Of a stretch of 64,000 nt of DNA, positions 59,645-64,000 are shown piece by piece. Origin of the DNA: Lotus japonicus. Lineage: Eukaryota > Streptophyta > Magnoliopsida > Fabales > Fabaceae. The stretch is from assembly GCF_012489685.1 (NCBI RefSeq), contig NC_080044.1, positions 19,262,369 through 19,326,368 on the forward strand. Direction: 5' to 3'. Below the pieces are notes generated by a model. That model was not told the DNA's origin. It worked only from the letters and a program-made list of their open reading frames with translations, and did no database searches. Each line of letters opens with the position of its first letter. Position 1 is the first letter of the stretch. The position numbers and the translations under genes are program-made.

Positions 59645-62235
59645 TTACAATGGCAAAAGCATGACAGGACAGGGGATGAACTCAGCAAGCAAATTTGCAT
59701 CTATATGCTTTGTATGAATTGCTTCCATGCTAATAACTACCAAATCCAAATTAAGTTCATCAGCAACGTCACCAATAATTGCTGTTGGCTTGCTCCCTTC
59801 ACCTAGCCGCTCTAGCAAGTTGTAGTCCTTAAATCCACCTGTATGTTTTATCAAGAAATACAAAACATGTAGATGGGAACCCGACTTTTATGGCATGAAT
59901 GGTTACTTGAAAATCATAAAAATATGACATCAAAAAAATAAGACCCCCCAATTCCCTAACTTTTTAATGTCTTCAGACTACATGAAACTCTTATAATAGC
60001 TGTATATCCAATATAACCTATAAATAATCCGCTGCCGTTAAAATTCAAAGAATTCCCATAGACAATAAGCAACAGGTTTTTTCTTTTTATTTTCTTCATT
60101 AGGTGAGTCTCCAACAAAGATAAAATGAAGCTAGAGTACTTTGTCAAACCAAAATTTTAGAAAGACCAATTAAAACAATGCATTCAAATAACCATCACAT
60201 AACATATAAACTATTACTTCTTAGAGAAAACAAATAAACCTAGTGACATTATTCTTGGCACTGTAGGTGTATTTGATTTGTTAAAAAATGAAGAATTGGA
60301 CACCATAAAAAAACTTGTTCAATGCTTGATTTCAAAAATGGTCATGGGATCAGACAAAACAAAAGATAAAGCACTGGATGAAAGTTTACTTTTATTACTC
60401 AATAAACTAGGGGACAATTTTTTGTCCCACAATCTATCATTTAAAACTACAAAATGTCCAACCTTATTGATAGCTTTCTTCCCCAAGCCTTCTTCTCTCC
60501 CTCAAAAACTACCTGGGTTGTGCGTCAACCACCACATAACAGATAGAACAAGAAGTTTTATTTGTAGCTTAATGACTTGTGTTGTTCTGTTTGGGATGTA
60601 CCTCAATGTGTATCAAACAAACTCACTATGTCACATTTATGGAAGCTATGATATCCTATTATTCACTCTATAAAGAACCTTATGTTGGGCCATGAGATAC
60701 CTAAAATTCCAGGGACTTGAAAACACCATCTTTTACTGAAAACATCATCTTTTACTGAAAACTTTAAGGCTAATGTGTATGTACCTCTCACTTATATATT
60801 GCTCAACACACTTTTTTTCATCTATTGTGGGACTTCTTACTCACACCTAGATGCTTAACATTCTCCCCCTTCAAGTGCGAGTTCAACTCAAGTGGAAGTC
60901 TCCACATACTCATATTGCCATTGGCTCCCATCACATCAACGGACACACCGTCTGACCACCACATTGTCAGGAAGACTTTATATACAAAGAGCCGGTCACC
61001 ATCATATTCATAACCATCGGCTCTGATATCATATCACTGTTGGGCTGTGACTTGGGCTGTGATATGCCTTAAATCGTAGGGAGATCTTCACACTGGGCTA
61101 AGAGAAAACCACACCAAGACTTGGAAACCACATTTTTCACCCTAAACCTTAAGGTATTAGGTTTATGGGCCATCTCGCTGATATATTGCTCAACACCTTC
61201 AAGGCTCTTAAATTGAATTTGTCCTTTAGCCATTCATGATTCACTTTCACCACAAATCTATAAAACTAAGTAACTAACTAAACATTCAGAAATTTGCAAA
61301 CACTGAGAAAGTATGCTCACCAAATGAGAAACACATTATTGCCAGGGCATCGACAAAAAAATAAAATCCAATAAACTAAAATAAGTAAAGAAAATAGCTT
61401 TCTACAAACCTTCAGATATATGCCAACGGATGCTGGATAGTTGGGTCTCATGCTCAGGAAGTGACTCTTTCTGCTGTTCATCAATAACTACAAAGCATAT
61501 AAAGCACACAAAGCTAAAATGTAAAAGGGTTTTCCTATACAGCTAAACATAAGAACCAATTAAAATTTGAAAGGGTATAAACACATAGTGACATACCTAC
61601 AACTGTAATGTCAGCTCCATACTTCTTAGCTAAAGCAGTAGTAGTAGATATAGCCTAATAGAAAGACAACAATCACAAGTCATTGTTAGCTGAAGAAAAA
61701 CACAAATTTGATGACAAATAGCAACACCCAGCATTTCACCAGTCATAGAAACAATAACAATTCAAACCTATCTAAAATTCACCTGTCTTGTTCCCTCTGA
61801 GAGATAGGGATTCCTATCTGTAATAGGCAAAAGCAGATGCTTGAATTGTGTGAACGCATCGATGGCCGCACCTGCACTGACTTCAGGTTCTTGTGGTGTA
61901 GCCTTAGCTGAATTCACATGCAAACAATCAAACTGAACATTTCAACTTTTCAATACAACCCAGAACAAAACCAACCAAAAAAAGAAGCAATTAATAGAAA
62001 TTCCGAAATGGGGTGGCTTCAAAACACAAACATGAAACGTGATTAAGTGATTTTTTGAAATTTTGTTACCTTTGTGATTGATGATTCTGCGGAGTGTGGT
62101 AAATGCTAGTGAGTGATTTTGAGCTCTGGAGGGGAAGTGTGATGAAATCGAACATGATGGGTTCGAAATGGAAGGAAGTGGGCACTTAGGGGAGGGTTTT
62201 GCGGGAATAGGGAGTAGATTGTGAGCGAATGCCAT
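59645..62235 (-). CDS. Plastid-targeted universal stress protein-like, 206 aa, five exons
   Basis: Exons on minus: 62235-62070, 61907-61783, 61654-61597, 61487-61410 and 59838-59645. All introns are GT-AG and the phases close to 206 codons. Residues 1-55 (MAFAHNLLPIPAKPSPK..., Ser/Pro-rich, basic, no acidic residue) look like a chloroplast transit peptide. The mature part matches the USP/adenine nucleotide alpha-hydrolase fold: HLLLPITDRNPYLSEGTRQA, TALAKKYGADITVVVIDEQQ, GSKPTAIIGDVADELNLDLV and a C-terminal CPVMLLPL strand. The ATP-binding G-2x-G-9x-G(S/T) loop typical of MJ0577-like USPs is not evident. ATG at 62235 is preferred because the upstream codon in frame is GTG. Intron 4 (1571 bases) carries a TRIM-like element. 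Confidence 0.85.
60683..61195 (-). mobile_element. Probable TRIM (miniature LTR retroelement), 513 bp, in USP intron 4
   Basis: Short LTR-like direct repeats at 60683-60808 (126 bp) and 61038-61195 (158 bp) both start TGTTGGGC and end TTGCTCAACA. The 229-base interior ends (plus strand) GGCTCTGATATCATATCAC before the right LTR. Its reverse, TGATATCAGAGCC, resembles the tRNA-Met primer-binding site, which sets minus polarity. Flanks CCTTA / CCTTC form a near-perfect 5-base duplication. No protein is encoded, as expected for TRIMs. LTRs are diverged, so it is old. Confidence 0.65.
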
Positions 62236-64000
62236 AACCACTGGTATTCAGTGAAGACTGAAGAAGAACAATTTTCGAGTGTGTTCGAGAAGAAGGAGAC
62301 AGATTATTACTAGCGGAAGCGGCTAATTATAAAAATTAAATAAAAAATAGAGATGGAAAGCAAAATTATACTCCTATATTAGGGTTTGGATTCCACTTGA
62401 GATTTTTATAATTGGATGACCTAATGAGTTTGCCTAAAGAAAAACCTGATATGAGTGTGTTATTGAATTTGAAAAACACAATGTTATGGGATATTTCAGT
62501 TTTGCTTTTAAAAGTTGATTACAATCTCAAAATTAATTTTGCAAACAAGTTAGCTTTTACCAAATTTAATAAGCACATTGATTTTCCTTAATTGAGAATT
62601 CGAGATTTTGGTTTGAGTGTTGTATATAAAAAACCGTACGGGCGATTTGCAGAATGTGTCAGAATGTGTATATTAAGATCATGAGATCGTTAGAGTGATT
62701 TCGAAGCTTGATCGGGCGATTTGCAGGATCTCATACCACGAAATCACAGAAAGTTTGATGATACGACGGCAATGAGCATGACTGGTAGATAAAAAGGGGA
62801 CAACTACCCTACCAACCCTAGTTGTACATCAACCACATTCCCCCCTAACATGCCTTCCATTGTGCAAGCCCAGCCAGACTTAGTGTATTTTTCTTGCCCT
62901 TCGCCAAATAAAATTGGCCCATGAACAAAGCTCCATAATTACGTTGACTAAAGAACTTTGGTGATTAAGTTTTTGTAAGCTTTTTGGAGAGTTTGGGACT
63001 CTATAATTATTATTTTGTAAATAGATTTTAGTTTATAAAATATTGATATATAGACTATTTTGAAAAACTATATGAAAATATTCGATTTATAAAACTAAAG
63101 TTTTAAAATATTTCAGGAATGTTTTCTGTATATGTTTAGTTTTTAAATTCTAAAATTTTTCAACTTTGTAAAACATCTTGGGTTTTTTTTTTTCAAACTG
63201 TAAAACATCTCGTTAAGACAATATTTTTTTCTTTTCTAAAAAAAAATTAAAAAAATTAGTTTTGAAAATATTTTTTTAATTAAAAAACTGATAAGGGAAT
63301 TAAATAAGGCCTTAGTTTTTGTATCATACTATTTCAATCAAATCATAGCCTTTTTTATAAGAATGGGTGTGACACCTCTCATATGCTCTCCCAGTCTTAA
63401 AAAAAATTAGTTTTAACTTTTAACATATTAAAGAACAAAGTGTGTTTGGAAATTCCATGGTCTCCAGATTGTAAAAGAAGTGATTGTCAAATGTTTAACT
63501 GTGAATCCAAAGACTCTGGTTGCCTTTATCTTTGGACTCCCATTAATCTAGTGCTCTTTTTCTCCGGACCCCAGGATAAATGATTTTGCTCCTCCTCTGT
63601 TGGTAATGTTTGTTATGACTTTGCCAAGAAACCATGCCATGAATAAGCAGGGGTGCCAATGTGCTGACAGAAAATAATTGAGCTCTTATTTTTGTTATTT
63701 TTATGATAAATGTTTAAATTCTACTTAATTTCACAAGACATGCTTAAAATTCATTACAATGAGAAAGTACATGTACTTATAATAATGTAGAAAAAATTAT
63801 TTCCATTTCTCAAACAGGACACATGCTGCCATCCTGCTTCTCTTAATCGGAAATTATAGTTTAACTCGAATGAAACTATGTGCACTTTTGTAAATACTTC
63901 TACAATTGATTCTGAAACCAGAATCTGTAAGTAGTTTCTGGGCTTTAAAATTGATTCTGATGAATTCTGACCCGAACACGCTATAAGAAAGGCTTTCTAA
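62236..64000. other. USP promoter side and AT-rich spacer to the window end
   Basis: No gene is supported. GC-richer sequence to about 62330 is the probable USP 5'UTR and promoter. A short direct repeat (GGGCGATTTGCAG at about 62640 and 62715) is the only structure noted. Confidence 0.45.

Noticed and set aside
60278..60673. 131-aa plus-strand open frame in the USP intron
   Set aside because: No domain was recognised, composition is irregular, and it lies inside an intron next to a TRIM-like element; treated as chance or repeat-derived.

Overview
This is nuclear DNA from a flowering plant, most likely a legume. The genes have spliced exons with GT-AG borders, a plastid transit peptide and AT-rich introns and spacers. 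Legume-style transposons (SIRE-like and other Ty1-copia elements, MULEs ending in a 'GGCTTAATTGCA...GGTCCC' type terminus, Stowaway and Tourist MITEs) fill the space between them. Lotus or a relative is possible, but the sequence alone does not fix the species. No bacterial, organellar or CRISPR-type content is visible.

Four host genes can be rebuilt exon by exon, with reading phase closing at every junction. A SKP1-like SCF subunit lies on + (9794-11020, 2 exons, 157 aa). An NNF1/PMF1-like kinetochore protein lies on - (CDS 26531-19867, 8 coding exons plus a probable 5'UTR exon, 189 aa). A LARP1-type La-motif RNA-binding protein lies on - (48468-45643, 6 exons, 490 aa). A plastid-targeted universal-stress-protein-like protein lies on - (62235-59645, 5 exons, 206 aa). 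A fifth locus (2536-3316, +) is an unrecognised, transit-peptide-like protein with a one-base frameshift. FBD/LRR fragments of an F-box gene form an inverted pair at 56.3-57.8 kb.

Layout: 0-9.6 kb is AT-rich spacer with CACTA-like ends, a LINE RNase H relic and two tRNA-derived SINE-like copies. 9.7-11 kb is SKP1. 12.9-18.5 kb is a heavily decayed full-length L1-type LINE. 19.9-27.3 kb is the NNF1-like gene, with an RTE-LINE relic antisense in its first coding intron. 27.4-43.8 kb is a transposon cluster: a 1.7-kb MULE, a compound microsatellite, a ~2-kb foldback hairpin carrying a 191-bp MULE-MITE, and a complete but defective Ty1-copia element (35790-42035, TSD CCCAT) whose 5' LTR is split by a 555-bp MULE-MITE. 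44.1-44.5 kb is an En/Spm-like transposase relic. 45.6-48.5 kb is LARP1. 48.8-49.8 kb holds three MITEs. 50.9-55.1 kb is a gag-only SIRE-type element with two 872-bp LTRs (TSD ATATT). 55.2-58.3 kb is a tandem-repeat block with a Tourist-like MITE (empty site present in the sister copy) and the inverted FBD pair. 59.6-62.2 kb is the USP gene, whose last intron hosts a probable 513-bp TRIM retroelement.

The host genes do not form a pathway. They are unrelated housekeeping genes separated by nested repeats. I did not find a convincing new biological system. The most unusual items are the foldback with inward-facing TATA boxes, the gag-only retroelement, the inverted FBD pair and the nested MULE insertions.
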